A DNA stretch of 64,000 nt from positions 62,001 through 126,000 of the forward strand of contig NZ_JAPDHU010000001.1 of assembly GCF_031921685.1 (NCBI RefSeq), written 5' to 3'. The notes beneath the pieces were generated by a model. The model worked only from the letters and a program-made list of their open reading frames with translations. It made no database searches and was not told the origin of the DNA. The DNA comes from Terripilifer sp031921685. GTDB lineage: Bacteria > Pseudomonadota > Alphaproteobacteria > Rhizobiales > Beijerinckiaceae. The first letter of the stretch is position 1. Each line of letters starts with the position of its first letter. A program made the position numbers and the translations under genes. Shown here in pieces: positions 28,173 to 37,388 of the stretch.

Positions 28173-29273
28173 ATGAATGTGAATGCGCCGAAAGCGCAGT
28201 TCAGGCCCAACAACAAGCTTGCACTGGTCGATTGCGACATCCATCCGCGCCTGCGCAAGCCGGAGGACCTGAAGCCCTATCTGTCGTCGCGCTGGTGGGA
28301 CACGTGGCAGACCTATGGCCTGCGCAAGCGGCACGGTTTCGTCAAAGGCCACCCCTATCCAAAATCGCAACCGGGCGATGGCGCACGGCGCGATGCCTGG
28401 CCCACCAATGGCGATCCGGCCGGCAGCTCGCTGCCGCTGATGCAGGAGCAGCATCTCGATTATCACGGCGTCGACATCGGCATCATGAACCCGCTCTGGC
28501 CCGGGTCCGGCGACCAGAATCTCGATCTGTCCGCCGCGCTGGCCTCAGCGCACAACGATTGGCAGCTCGATCTGTGGCATGCCAAGGAGCCGCGCCTGCG
28601 CCCCTCCATCGTCGTGCCCTACGAACATATCGAGGCCTCGGTGGCGGAGATTCATAAGCGCGCAGCCAACAAGGCTTTCTGCCAGGTATTCCTCTTGAGC
28701 CGCACCAACGAGGCTCTGGGGCGCCGCAAATACTGGCCGATCTATGAAGCGGCCGTCGAACATAATCTGCCGATTGGCATTCACGTGTTCGGCTATTCCG
28801 GCATTCCGATTTCCAACTCTGGCTGGCCATCCTTCTATATCGAGGAAATGGCCGAGCATGGCACCGCCTGTTCGGCACTGATTTCCTCGATGATCATGGA
28901 AGGGCTGTTCGAGCGTTTCCCGACGTTGAAAGTGGTGATGATCGAAGCCGGTTTCGGCTGGGTGCCATCGCTTGGCTGGCGGCTCGACAAGCATTGGCAG
29001 AAGATGAGAGGCGAGGTCCCGCATCTGAAGCGGCCGCCGTCCGAATATCTGAAGCAGAACGTCTATGTGACGACGCAACCGATCGAAGAACCCGAGAAGC
29101 CGGAATATCTCGTCGATCTGATCGATTGGATCGGCTGGGACCGGGTGATGTTCGCCAGCGACTACGCCCATTGGGACTTCGACGATCCGGTTTTCGCCGT
29201 ACCGCCGAACTGGAGCGAAGAACGCCGCCGCAAGCTGCGCTCGGAAAACGCCATGAGCGTGTTTCGCCTCTGA
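28173..29273 (+). CDS. amidohydrolase family protein (COG2159 type), copy 1
   Basis: This 366-residue amidohydrolase_2-fold TIM barrel is related to the ACMSD/resorcylate-decarboxylase group. Metal-site residues visible are the N-terminal DCDIHP (about 20-25), His in GIHVFGY (near 206) and Asp in FASDYAHWD (near 328). Members decarboxylate or hydrolyse aromatic and muconate-like acids. An extended N-terminal tail (1-15) and the W-rich LSSRWWDTWQTYG segment are features shared with the next gene's equivalent region only in part. It lies 75 bases after the enolase-superfamily gene. Confidence 0.84.
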   Translation: MNVNAPKAQFRPNNKLALVDCDIHPRLRKPEDLKPYLSSRWWDTWQTYGLRKRHGFVKGHPYPKSQPGDGARRDAWPTNGDPAGSSLPLMQEQHLDYHGVDIGIMNPLWPGSGDQNLDLSAALASAHNDWQLDLWHAKEPRLRPSIVVPYEHIEASVAEIHKRAANKAFCQVFLLSRTNEALGRRKYWPIYEAAVEHNLPIGIHVFGYSGIPISNSGWPSFYIEEMAEHGTACSALISSMIMEGLFERFPTLKVVMIEAGFGWVPSLGWRLDKHWQKMRGEVPHLKRPPSEYLKQNVYVTTQPIEEPEKPEYLVDLIDWIGWDRVMFASDYAHWDFDDPVFAVPPNWSEERRRKLRSENAMSVFRL

Positions 29274-29300
29274 CTTATTGCCCTTCCGGAGCCCATTCAG

Positions 29301-30362
29301 GTGAACCTGTCCGATATCCGCGCCATTGATTGCGACGTGCATCCCACCGTGCCGAGCATGCAGACACTGCTGCCTTATCTCAACGACCATTGGCGCGAAA
29401 CGGTGATCGAACGCGAGATCACCACGCTCGATACGATCAGCTATCCACCCCTGGCGCCCCTCACGGCACGGGCCGACTTTCGCGATGAAAGGGGACGCGC
29501 CGGGCTCGATGCCGGTGAGGTCGGCCAGCAGGCGCTCGACAAATGGCAGGCGGATATCGCCATTCTGAACTGCCTTTATGGCGTGCAGCTCGTCTTCAAC
29601 GAGGACATGGCGCAGGCGTTCGCGCGCGCGGTGAACGACTGGGTGGTGAAGGAATGGCTCGATCGCGATCCGCGCCTGCGTGCCTCCATCGTCGTGCCGC
29701 TGCAGAATGTCGAACATGCGGTCGATGAGATCGAGCGCTGCGCCGCCGACAAACGTTTCGTGCAAATCCTCGTGCTGTGCATGGGCGAGACGCCGCTGGG
29801 CCGCCGGCAATTCTGGCCGATCTATGCGGCGGCCGAGCGCCACAACCTGCCGCTCGGCATCCATGCCGGCAGCGCCTATCGCTATCCGGTGACGTCGCTC
29901 GGCTGGCCGACCTATTACGTCGAGGATTATGCGGCGCAGTCGCTCGGCTTTCAGTCGCAGCTCGCCAGCCTTGTCTGTGAAGGCGTCTTCGTCAAATTTC
30001 CGAAACTGAAAGCCGTGCTGATCGAATCCGGCGTCACCTGGCTGCCGGGTTTCGTCTGGCGATTGTCGAAATTCTGGCGCGGCGTGCGCGCCGAAATTCC
30101 GTGGATCGACCGCTCGCCCAATGAGATCGTGCGCGATCACTTCCGCCTGACGATCCAACCGCTCGATACACCCGACAACCCCGACATCGTGGCACGCGCG
30201 ATCGAACATTTTCAGTCCGACGACATGCTGCTCTATTCGTCCGACTATCCGCATTGGCAATTCGACGGCGATGAGATCATGCCGCCTGGCATTCCCGCTA
30301 GCCTGCATCGGCGCATTCTCGTCGACAATCCGCTGGCCACCTACCCGCGGTTGGGGCTCTGA
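29301..30362 (+). CDS. amidohydrolase family protein (COG2159 type), copy 2
   Basis: The 353-residue paralogue of the preceding gene shares the same landmark order: DCDVHP near 11-16, the LRASIVVPLQNVEHAV segment, GIHAGSAYRYP with the barrel His, and YSSDYPHWQFD near 311-321. Tandem related amidohydrolases suggest a heteromeric enzyme or two successive steps. The start is GTG at 29301, preceded by CCGGAG; the spacing of 27 bases to the previous stop and 2 bases to the next gene fits an operon. Confidence 0.84.
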   Translation: MNLSDIRAIDCDVHPTVPSMQTLLPYLNDHWRETVIEREITTLDTISYPPLAPLTARADFRDERGRAGLDAGEVGQQALDKWQADIAILNCLYGVQLVFNEDMAQAFARAVNDWVVKEWLDRDPRLRASIVVPLQNVEHAVDEIERCAADKRFVQILVLCMGETPLGRRQFWPIYAAAERHNLPLGIHAGSAYRYPVTSLGWPTYYVEDYAAQSLGFQSQLASLVCEGVFVKFPKLKAVLIESGVTWLPGFVWRLSKFWRGVRAEIPWIDRSPNEIVRDHFRLTIQPLDTPDNPDIVARAIEHFQSDDMLLYSSDYPHWQFDGDEIMPPGIPASLHRRILVDNPLATYPRLGL

Positions 30363-30364
30363 CC

Positions 30365-30784
30365 ATGGCCAAACATATCGTCGCCGCCGTGAAGGACCTG
30401 CCGCCGGGCAGCCGCAAACTGGTCGAGGTCAACAATCGCCAGATCGCCGTGTTCAACGTCAACGGCGAATTCCATGCGCTCGGCAATCGCTGCCCGCATG
30501 AGGGTGGCCATCTCATCGACGGCAAGCTTGTCGGTCTGGTGCAGTCGAAAATGCCCGGCGAATATTGCTATTCGCGCAAGGATGAACTGGTGAAATGCCC
30601 GTGGCATGGCTGGGAATTCGATCTACGCACGGGCCGCGCGCAATGCGACCCCAGCCGCGTGCGCGTCCGCCACTATGAAACGGCGGTCGTGCAAGGCGGC
30701 GAGATCGACCTCGATGCTCCACCGAAAGCGGCCGAGGTCTTCTCGGTGCGCGTCGAAGACGATTATGTCGTCGTGGAAGTCTGA
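30365..30784 (+). CDS. Rieske (2Fe-2S) protein with long inter-ligand insert
   Basis: The 139-residue Rieske-domain protein has cluster ligands Cys43-x-His45 (CPHEGGHL) and Cys78-x2-His81 (CPWHGWEF). The two pairs are separated by 32 residues, about twice the spacing in ordinary Rieske ferredoxins; the insert (about 54-76) contains two tyrosines and a Cys. It resembles the N-terminal domain of ring-hydroxylating oxygenase alpha subunits cut free from its catalytic domain. It starts 2 bases after the amidohydrolase, so it should be co-translated, perhaps serving as electron carrier for a distant oxygenase. Confidence 0.85.
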   Translation: MAKHIVAAVKDLPPGSRKLVEVNNRQIAVFNVNGEFHALGNRCPHEGGHLIDGKLVGLVQSKMPGEYCYSRKDELVKCPWHGWEFDLRTGRAQCDPSRVRVRHYETAVVQGGEIDLDAPPKAAEVFSVRVEDDYVVVEV

Positions 30785-30814
30785 GAGACGGCAGGCGTGA
30801 GGCGGCTTCATTGC

Positions 30815-30839
30815 CGCTGGCCCCGGAACAGGGCCAGCG
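30815..30839 (+). terminator. hairpin after amidohydrolase-Rieske operon
   Basis: Perfect 9-bp stem CGCTGGCCC / GGGCCAGCG with a 7-base loop, 31 bases after the Rieske stop. There is no T-tract, so it may be a processing or Rho-linked hairpin rather than an intrinsic terminator. Confidence 0.45.
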
Positions 30840-31024
30840 TGGGACCTCGCGTTCAACTTCAACTTGGCAAATAAGAGATCAGACCGGCACGCCCCGGATT
30901 TAAGACGCCATATGTTTCGCCGCATCAAACGGATGCGGGGCGCGCTCAGCGGATTGCCGGCCGGCGGATCGCATCTACACTTCAATCCCAACTGAACCGC
31001 AGCTTCTGGGCGAAGGACGGATTG

Positions 31025-31987
31025 ATGCGAAGTGTATTGTTGGCAGCCACTCTGCTCGCTGTAGTTTCAACGCCTTCTTTCGCGCAACCGTATCCAGCCA
31101 AGCCGGTACGCATCATCGTGGGATATGCGCCTGGCGGTGGAAACGACGTCATTGCCCGTCTCATCGCCAAGAAATTCCAGGAAGAAACCGGACAGCCGTT
31201 CGTGGTTGAGAATAAGGTCGGCGCGGATACGATTGTCGCAACCAGTTATGTCGCGAAATCGGAAGCCGATGGCCACACTCTTCTCGTCACCGGCATGGGC
31301 GGTTTTACCATCACGCCGACCATATACGGCGATCGTGTCACATATGATCCCCTGAAGGATTTCATCGCGGTTGGCACGGTGGCGAGATTTGCTTATGTGC
31401 TCGCCGTTAATACGTCGATCAAGGCAAAAACCACGGCGGATTTGATCGCCTATGCCAAAGCCAATCCCGATAAAATCAACTACGGGGACGCCGCACCCCC
31501 CACCCGTTTGGCAACGGAAATTTTTGCGAAGCAATCAGGCATCGTAGTTCATCGGGTACCCTACAAAGGAAGCGCCGCCAGTGCGCAGGCTCTTCTGGCG
31601 AATGACGTCCAGATGGTCATATCGGACGCAACCGCCTTGATCGCGCATCAAGGCGGTGGAGCGATCGATATTCTGGCCGTCACGAGCCGCGATCGATTGA
31701 AAATGATGCCCAATATTCCCGCCCTGGCCGAAACCCCATCGCTTGCCAATTTCGACTTTGACGCCTGGGTCGGCTTGTTCGCGCCGGCGGGAACAAACCC
31801 CGCCATCGTCACGCGATTGAACGAGATGATCAAGAAGATCGTTGGCCAGAGCGACGCCCGGGATCTCCTCACCAAGATTGGAGCCGAAGCGCTGACCGAC
31901 ACACCCGAACAGGCCTTCGAGCGCGTTAAACGTGACACCACGCAGAATTCGCTCGCCGCCAAAGCGCTCAATCTGTCGGCAAATTAG
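31025..31987 (+). CDS. TctC/Bug-family periplasmic solute-binding protein
   Basis: The 320-residue protein is a tripartite tricarboxylate transporter receptor of the Bug family. A signal peptide (about 1-20, cleaved after SFA) precedes the usual opening YPAKPVRIIVGYAPGGGNDVIARL and the FVVENKVGAD region; the second domain contains PYKGSAASAQALLANDVQM. Bug receptors bind carboxylates or amides in the periplasm. The membrane partners TctA and TctB are not in the window, so it either pairs with a distant permease or acts in sensing. GC in this gene is slightly lower than nearby. Confidence 0.92.
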   Translation: MRSVLLAATLLAVVSTPSFAQPYPAKPVRIIVGYAPGGGNDVIARLIAKKFQEETGQPFVVENKVGADTIVATSYVAKSEADGHTLLVTGMGGFTITPTIYGDRVTYDPLKDFIAVGTVARFAYVLAVNTSIKAKTTADLIAYAKANPDKINYGDAAPPTRLATEIFAKQSGIVVHRVPYKGSAASAQALLANDVQMVISDATALIAHQGGGAIDILAVTSRDRLKMMPNIPALAETPSLANFDFDAWVGLFAPAGTNPAIVTRLNEMIKKIVGQSDARDLLTKIGAEALTDTPEQAFERVKRDTTQNSLAAKALNLSAN

Positions 31988-32033
31988 CAGGAACGATATT
32001 CCGTTGACTTATCATTGATAGGGAGAAGACGCC

Positions 32034-32315
32034 GTGTACGTGGTTGAGTTTCATAATCTGAAACCGAATGAAGAGGTCGACGAGAACCTCGATGAACACC
32101 GTGCATTCTTGGCCAAGCATGCCGCAGCGGGCGTGATCATCGCAGCCGGTCCCAAAATCCCCCGCACCGGTGGCATGATGATCATAGACAACATTTCGCG
32201 CGCACAGTTGGATGAGCTTCTCAGCCAAGACCCCTTTCTCAAAAGAGGCTCCGCGCGTTGTGAGGTGATCGAGTTCAAATCGAACTTTCGATGCCCTGGT
32301 CTTGATCATTCCTGA
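32034..32315 (+). CDS. YciI-like protein
   Basis: The 93-residue protein of the YciI/YCII fold (ferredoxin-like alpha-beta barrel) has the conserved His-Asp-type patch represented by DEHRAFLAKHAAAGVIIAAGP (about 18-38). Proteins of this group are small dehydrochlorinase-like or accessory enzymes of catabolic clusters. The GTG at 32034 follows AGGGAGAAGACGCC. It begins 46 bases after the Bug receptor and may be its operon partner. The function is unknown. Confidence 0.75.
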   Translation: MYVVEFHNLKPNEEVDENLDEHRAFLAKHAAAGVIIAAGPKIPRTGGMMIIDNISRAQLDELLSQDPFLKRGSARCEVIEFKSNFRCPGLDHS

Positions 32316-32531
32316 TCATCCAAGCCAAGCGATGCTCCCTCCGGCCGAAACTGTTTTGGTCAAGCTAGAGAGGTCGTGCGGCGGCCCGCGTCTAAACAAT
32401 TCGGTTGTAACCGTTCGGCTTCATCATATTCTCAGCATTGGCGAAGGCAGTTACATCCGTATATGGCCTGCTTTTTGCTAAGCCTTTGTTCGGGTCGTTG
32501 CCACCGGAGATGACTTGGAGAGGAAGCTGAC

Positions 32532-33503
32532 GTGACAGCCGTGCCGCTAGCCCGACATCTTTTGTTCGCTTCGCAAGAGCTGGAGGAGACGCGGGAGCGC
32601 GTTGCGCGGATCTTCTGTGACCACAAACTCAGTTACGCTGGGCGAGGTCGCAAACTTTCCGCACGTCAGAATTTAGCCAAGTTGGGGCGTTTGGCGCTCA
32701 GTTATATCACCTATGGCGAACGTATTGATATCGATGCCGGCGAGCCGGGATCGTGCTTTCTCATTCATCGCGTTCAAACCGGGCGCTCCCGCATTCAGGT
32801 TGGAAGCCGATCCCTCGAAAATAACCGCGATATGGGATCCATCAGCTCCCCCTCTCGAACGCTACGGATGCAGTGGAGTGAGAATTGCGCGCATCTGGTG
32901 CTGAAAGTGGATCGCGCCATGCTCGAGCGGCACCTGACCGAGCTCTTGGGCGAAAGCATCACGCAGCCAATCGAGTTTCAGCCGGAAGTCGCGATGGAGA
33001 GCGGCTATGGCGCGAGCTATTGCCGCTTTCTCGATTTTATGGCGACGGAGCTTGATCGAGACGATTCCTTAGTCACCTCGCGCTTGGGCATCGGCCATAT
33101 CGAGCAAATGCTCATGACGACACTCCTGACCCAGCAGCCCAACAACTACAGCGCCGCACTCTCCACACCGGAAAGCCCGGCGGCGCCGCGCCATGTTATT
33201 CGGGCGGAAGACTATATTCGGGCCCATGCCGACCAGGCCATTACCATTGGCGACTTGGCCGAAGCGGCAGGCGTGAAAGCGCGAACCTTGTTCGAAGGAT
33301 TTCAACGCTTCCGGGGAACGACTCCTTTCGCCATGCTGAAAGCCGTTCGCCTCGAGAAAATACACGCCGAACTGAAAGCAGCGAGCCCCGGGACGAATGT
33401 CACGGACATTGCTGGCAAATGGGGTGTCGTTCACCTGGGAAGGTTTGCCCGGTCCTATCGCAACCGCTTCGGCGAACTGCCTTCTGAAACATTGCGAAAC
33501 TAA
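32532..33503 (+). CDS. AraC-family transcriptional regulator
   Basis: The 323-residue regulator has an N-terminal AraC_binding_2-like ligand domain (about 1-195) and a C-terminal pair of helix-turn-helix motifs. The first is IGDLAEAAGVKARTLFEGF (about 245-263); the second is VTDIAGKWGVVHLGRFARSY (about 288-307). The start is GTG at 32532 after GGAGAGGAAGCTGAC. It is the only DNA-binding regulator in the catabolic part of the window, so it may control the Bug/YciI genes upstream or the convergent RidA-monooxygenase pair and the cupin. Confidence 0.88.
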   Translation: MTAVPLARHLLFASQELEETRERVARIFCDHKLSYAGRGRKLSARQNLAKLGRLALSYITYGERIDIDAGEPGSCFLIHRVQTGRSRIQVGSRSLENNRDMGSISSPSRTLRMQWSENCAHLVLKVDRAMLERHLTELLGESITQPIEFQPEVAMESGYGASYCRFLDFMATELDRDDSLVTSRLGIGHIEQMLMTTLLTQQPNNYSAALSTPESPAAPRHVIRAEDYIRAHADQAITIGDLAEAAGVKARTLFEGFQRFRGTTPFAMLKAVRLEKIHAELKAASPGTNVTDIAGKWGVVHLGRFARSYRNRFGELPSETLRN

Positions 33504-33522
33504 GATCGTCTGATTTGAATTC

Positions 33523-33546
33523 GGGAGCCGACTCTAACCGGCTCCC
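33523..33546. terminator. bidirectional hairpin between araC-type gene and ridA-like gene
   Basis: Perfect 8-bp stem GGGAGCCG / CGGCTCCC with an 8-base loop between two convergent genes. T-tract is weak (ATTCTTG), so confidence is moderate. Confidence 0.55.
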
Positions 33547-33569
33547 ATTCTTGCCCAGCTGTGCGACGC

Positions 33570-33956
33570 TCATTGATTTCCGATATAAGCGACCGCTTCG
33601 ATTTCGACCAAGGCATCCCGCGGCAGGCGAGCCACCTCAACCGTTGATCGGGCGGGCGCACCATCTTTGAACGACGTCGCATAGACCTCGTTCATTCTGG
33701 CAAAGTCCTCCATATTTTTCAGGAACACCGTTGTCTTGACGACGGATGACAACGAGCCCCCACTCGCCCGCAGAATGGCTGCAAGGTTATCAAGGGATTG
33801 TTGGGTTTGCGCTTCCACACCATCGGGGAAAGCACCCGTCCCCGGATTGATGGGCAGTTGGCCCGATACGAAAACAAACCCGGCTACGCGTTTGGCTTGG
33901 ACATACGGACCAATCGCCGGAGGCGCGTCAGCGGTCTCGATAACATCATTCTGCAT
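33570..33956 (-). CDS. RidA/YjgF-family protein
   Basis: The 128-residue RidA-type protein has the conserved GPYVQAKRVAGFVFVSGQLP opening, the active-site Arg in ARSTVEVARLP (near 103) and Glu in EIEAVAY (near 121). RidA proteins hydrolyse reactive imine/enamine intermediates; related members act as 2-aminomuconate deaminases in aromatic catabolism. It is 47 bases downstream of the FAD monooxygenase on the same strand, which favours a catabolic paralogue over the housekeeping RidA. Confidence 0.86.
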   Translation of the reverse strand: MQNDVIETADAPPAIGPYVQAKRVAGFVFVSGQLPINPGTGAFPDGVEAQTQQSLDNLAAILRASGGSLSSVVKTTVFLKNMEDFARMNEVYATSFKDGAPARSTVEVARLPRDALVEIEAVAYIGNQ

Positions 33957-34003
33957 CGCTTTTCCTACGTGTTCGCATTTGAGATAAGGAGAAAAGAACG
34001 GCT

Positions 34004-35233
34004 CTATGATTGAGGAACGGCAAAACCTGCCTTCGCCGCATAGCCTCGGACGATCGCTTGCCGCGCCTCGAAATCGAGAACGGTGTCGATATCGGAAAAT
34101 CCCTGCGGAGCTAGTTCCTCCACGACATCGATCACCCCTTCGGGACCGCCACGGCGGTTCGAGGCGACGATATCGGCGGTCAACTGCAAGCGCTGCCGTT
34201 CATAGTCGGCCAGGGCCTGGCACGGATGCTCTGCCTGGACGAGACAGTCAGCGAGCGCGCGTGCATCCAGGATCGCCTGCGATGCGCCATTGGAGCCGAC
34301 AGGATACATCGGATGCGCCGCATCACCGAGCAAAGTGACACGCCCACTCGACCAATAGGGGAGCGGATCGCGATCGCAGCATGGATATTCCCAGAACTCC
34401 AGCGTGGCCGCGATCAAAGCGGCGAAGTCGACCTGCGGGATATCAAAGCCCGCCACATAGGGTGCCAACTCATCACGCCGCCCGATGCGCGACCAATCTT
34501 CGCGTCGCGGCGGCGGTTTGGACCCATCGCCAACGCGCGCCAAGATCGCCCAATTGGTGAGCTGTTGTCCGCCTTCACCCGGCGCGATCGGATAGATGAC
34601 CGCCTTCGCCCTCAACCCACCCGCGATAATCATCGACCGGCCGGTCAGAAACGCCGGCCAATCGGTGGCGCCGCGCCAAAGCATCAATCCGTTCCATTGC
34701 GGCGGACCTTCAGCCGGGAAAAAAGTTTGGCGCACCTTGGAATGAATGCCGTCGGCGCCGATCAGGATATCGCCACGGGCGCTGGCCACATGAGCCCCCG
34801 AGCGATCGAAGAAGTAAGCCCGGACGCCGCCTTCATCCTGATGGAAGGCACCCAGGCGGCAACCGGTCTGCACCGCGTCCGCCCCAAGCCGGTCGATCAC
34901 AGCATGATGGATAACGCTCTGCAATCGACCGCGATGAATGGAGAATTGCGGCACGTCGTGACCGGCGCTCAGACCGCGCTTCTCGTACCAGACCTGCTGA
35001 CCGTGCTGGGTGAGATAAAATAATTCCTCGGTCCTGATCGCGACGGCATCCAATTGTTCAAGCAATCCCAAGCCCGCCAATTCCTTGATGGCGTGCGGCA
35101 AGGTGTTGATACCGACCCCGAGCTCCTGGATTTTTTCGGACTGCTCGTAGACCTCACAAGCGATGCCGCGTGCATGCAGCATCAACGCCGTGGACAGACC
35201 TCCTATTCCGCCGCCAACGATGATGGCTTTCAC
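34004..35233 (-). CDS. FAD-dependent aromatic monooxygenase (PHBH/salicylate hydroxylase group)
   Basis: The 409-residue class-A flavoprotein monooxygenase has three FAD/NAD(P)H motifs: GGGIGG in the first strand (about 6-11), LIGADGIHS near 157, and LLGDAAHPMYPVGSNG near 300-315. Such enzymes hydroxylate phenolic acids with NAD(P)H and O2. The GTG at 35233 is chosen because AGGAG is 6 bases upstream and the Rossmann strand begins right after; a TTG at 35251 is an alternative. With the RidA-like gene downstream and a cupin divergently upstream, an aromatic or nicotinate-like route is plausible. Confidence 0.87.
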   Translation of the reverse strand: MKAIIVGGGIGGLSTALMLHARGIACEVYEQSEKIQELGVGINTLPHAIKELAGLGLLEQLDAVAIRTEELFYLTQHGQQVWYEKRGLSAGHDVPQFSIHRGRLQSVIHHAVIDRLGADAVQTGCRLGAFHQDEGGVRAYFFDRSGAHVASARGDILIGADGIHSKVRQTFFPAEGPPQWNGLMLWRGATDWPAFLTGRSMIIAGGLRAKAVIYPIAPGEGGQQLTNWAILARVGDGSKPPPRREDWSRIGRRDELAPYVAGFDIPQVDFAALIAATLEFWEYPCCDRDPLPYWSSGRVTLLGDAAHPMYPVGSNGASQAILDARALADCLVQAEHPCQALADYERQRLQLTADIVASNRRGGPEGVIDVVEELAPQGFSDIDTVLDFEARQAIVRGYAAKAGFAVPQS

Positions 35234-35527
35234 GAGCTTCTCCTCTCTCAAATCTTATTCACACCGCGCCCGGCCGCGATGCCTCGCGCGATCCCTGCTC
35301 GATCAACGCAGCTCGACAATTCCATTGAAATCCACTTCAGGGCCGATCTCTATCCACCTAACGCGGATAGAATCCTGATGCCGCACGAAAATGGGCATTC
35401 GCGAAAGAAGGGACTGGGCAGCCGTTTTCGGGTTGATAAAGGAGATTCCGACGGCGATGTTTTGCTGATCCATCGGCATCCTCGGCTTCACATCAATAAG
35501 GTCTTCAACGCCTCGCAGCAGGGAGAT

Positions 35528-35986
35528 ATGATTGTGACGTTTCCAATCGAAACCGCGGATATCACGCGCGCCAATGAAGGTCTCCAAAACATCAACTGGC
35601 ATATTCTCGGCCAGACTTATGTTCCAAAGTCCTACACGCAGGATTCCTTCTCCTGGCATGCGACGTTTCCCGACGGCACTTTCGTGCCACCGCACATTCA
35701 TCCCGATCAAGACGAGTATCTTTATATTCTCGAAGGACGGCTTGATTTCATGCTGGACGGTCGCGATGAATCCGCCACGCCAGGCGACACCGTTCGCCTG
35801 CCCAGAGGCAAACCGCACGGCATTTTCAACAAGTCAGGGCAGACCGTTAAAACGCTCTTTTGGGTTTCGCCCGCGCAGCGGCTCTATGATCTGTTCTGGG
35901 CTCTTCACAACATGAAGGAGCAAAAGCCAGAAGAGGTTATTGCCTTGTCAGCTCAGTACAATATTCATTTTCTACCGCCACCGTGA
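35528..35986 (+). CDS. cupin-domain protein
   Basis: The 152-residue single cupin has motif 1 VPPHIHPDQDEYLYILEGRLDF (about 59-80) and motif 2 PRGKPHGIFNKSG (about 98-110), with three His and one Glu as likely metal ligands. It may be a dioxygenase or a small binding protein. The ATG at 35528 lies only 2 bases after GGGAG, whereas the GTG at 35534 has better spacing, so the true start may be six bases later. The frame is open upstream to 35054 but that part is antisense to the monooxygenase gene. Confidence 0.75.
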   Translation: MIVTFPIETADITRANEGLQNINWHILGQTYVPKSYTQDSFSWHATFPDGTFVPPHIHPDQDEYLYILEGRLDFMLDGRDESATPGDTVRLPRGKPHGIFNKSGQTVKTLFWVSPAQRLYDLFWALHNMKEQKPEEVIALSAQYNIHFLPPP

Positions 35987-36042
35987 GCCACGATGGTGAT
36001 CAAGGCCGTCTCGATATCACCGCATGAAGGACACAGCGGAAC

Positions 36043-37224
36043 CTATTCGGCCGCATTGCGCAGCGATGGTGCAGCCGAGGGCGTGGACTGGGGCGCGGAC
36101 TGGGGATCCAGTTCGAGCTGATCGATGCGGGAACCGCGGCGCACCAGTTTCTCGGTCGAGGTGGTGATCTGCGCCACGTCTTCCTGGGCTTGACGGAAAT
36201 GGGCGTCGAGCTTGGCAACACGGTCGCCAAGGCGGCGCAGATCGTCGAGCAGGCTGCGCACTTCGCGCTGGATGAGATGGGTCTGTTCCTGCATGCGCCG
36301 GTCGCGCACCAGGCTCTGCATCACCTGGATCGCCATCATCAGCAGCGACGGCGAGACGATGATGACGCGGGCGCGGTGAGCGCGCTGGATCACATCGTCA
36401 AAGTGGCTGTTCAGATCGGCATAGATCGATTCCGAGGGCACAAACAGCAACGCAAGATCCTGCGTCTCGCCGGACAGCAGGTATTTGTCGGCGATATCCT
36501 TGATGTGCTTGGCTAGATCGGTGCGGACACGACGGCCGGCATGTTCCCGCTCCATATCGTTGGTCGCGTCCTTCAGCGCCGTGAAGGCTTCCAGCGGAAA
36601 CTTGGCGTCAACGGCCATGGCGCGCTCGTCGCCCGGCAGGCGGATGAGGCAGTCCGGCCGGCTGCCATTGGAAAGCGTCGCCTGAAACTCATAGGCCGAG
36701 GCGTGCAGACCGTCGCGGACGATGGCCTCCATGCGGCCCTGGCCGAAGGCGCCGCGCGACTGCTTGTTGGCGAGAATGTCTTTCAGGCTGACCACTTCCT
36801 GGGTCATGCCGGTCAGCTTCTCCTGGGCCTTGTCGATGACGGCGAGGCGTTCGGACAGTTTGGTCAATTGATCGGCGGTGAAGCGGCCGCTCGACTCGAG
36901 CCCCTGCCCGACCCGATGGCCGACAGCATCCAACCGATCGGTCAGCAGCCGCGCCAGTTCCCCCTGGCGGCTGGTCAGCGCATCGCCCATGCCGCGCAAG
37001 CGGCCGGAGAGCTCGGCATTGATCTGGCTTAGCGCCGCCATCTTGTCATCGATCTCACGCTGACGCTCGGCCGCGAGCTCGGCTTCTAGCCGGCGGGCGC
37101 CGCCGGCGCGGATCAGGCCAATGGCCATGATGAAGAGAACGAGGGCACAAAAAGCCACGCCGCCTGCGGCAATTTCGAGCAGGCCGATCGGGTATCCGAA
37201 CAATAGAAAAAGCGGGTGCGTCAT
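36043..37224 (-). CDS. rmuC: DNA recombination protein RmuC
   Basis: The 393-residue protein has one N-terminal transmembrane helix (about 12-36), a long coiled coil (about 38-140) and the RmuC nuclease-like domain (about 150-350) with GAFGQGRMEAIVRDGL, RPDCLIRLPGDERAMAVDAKFPLEAF and SESIYADLN. RmuC limits rearrangements between short inverted repeats in E. coli; its domain is PD-(D/E)xK related (the VDAKFP segment). An Ala/Pro/Ser-rich tail follows. The ATG at 37224 gives the family's usual N-terminus. It is divergent from the small basic protein at 37389. Confidence 0.94.
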   Translation of the reverse strand: MTHPLFLLFGYPIGLLEIAAGGVAFCALVLFIMAIGLIRAGGARRLEAELAAERQREIDDKMAALSQINAELSGRLRGMGDALTSRQGELARLLTDRLDAVGHRVGQGLESSGRFTADQLTKLSERLAVIDKAQEKLTGMTQEVVSLKDILANKQSRGAFGQGRMEAIVRDGLHASAYEFQATLSNGSRPDCLIRLPGDERAMAVDAKFPLEAFTALKDATNDMEREHAGRRVRTDLAKHIKDIADKYLLSGETQDLALLFVPSESIYADLNSHFDDVIQRAHRARVIIVSPSLLMMAIQVMQSLVRDRRMQEQTHLIQREVRSLLDDLRRLGDRVAKLDAHFRQAQEDVAQITTSTEKLVRRGSRIDQLELDPQSAPQSTPSAAPSLRNAAE

Positions 37225-37388
37225 CCTATATGCATACCGCGATTCGTCCCCGGTTCCGAACAGAATAAGAACAACAGGGCGATTGGCCCTCGAAACCCGG
37301 CATTCTTGCCTTTTGAATTGGAATAGTGTGCGTTGCACAAAAACATCTTGCTGCGCTGCACATTCCCTGTATACTGAGTCGTATAGAT

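Noticed and set aside
35350..35370. CTATCC / GGATAG inverted repeat between the FAD monooxygenase and cupin genes
   Set aside because: Arms of 6 bp with 9-base spacer are expected by chance in a 294-bp region and no second copy was seen.
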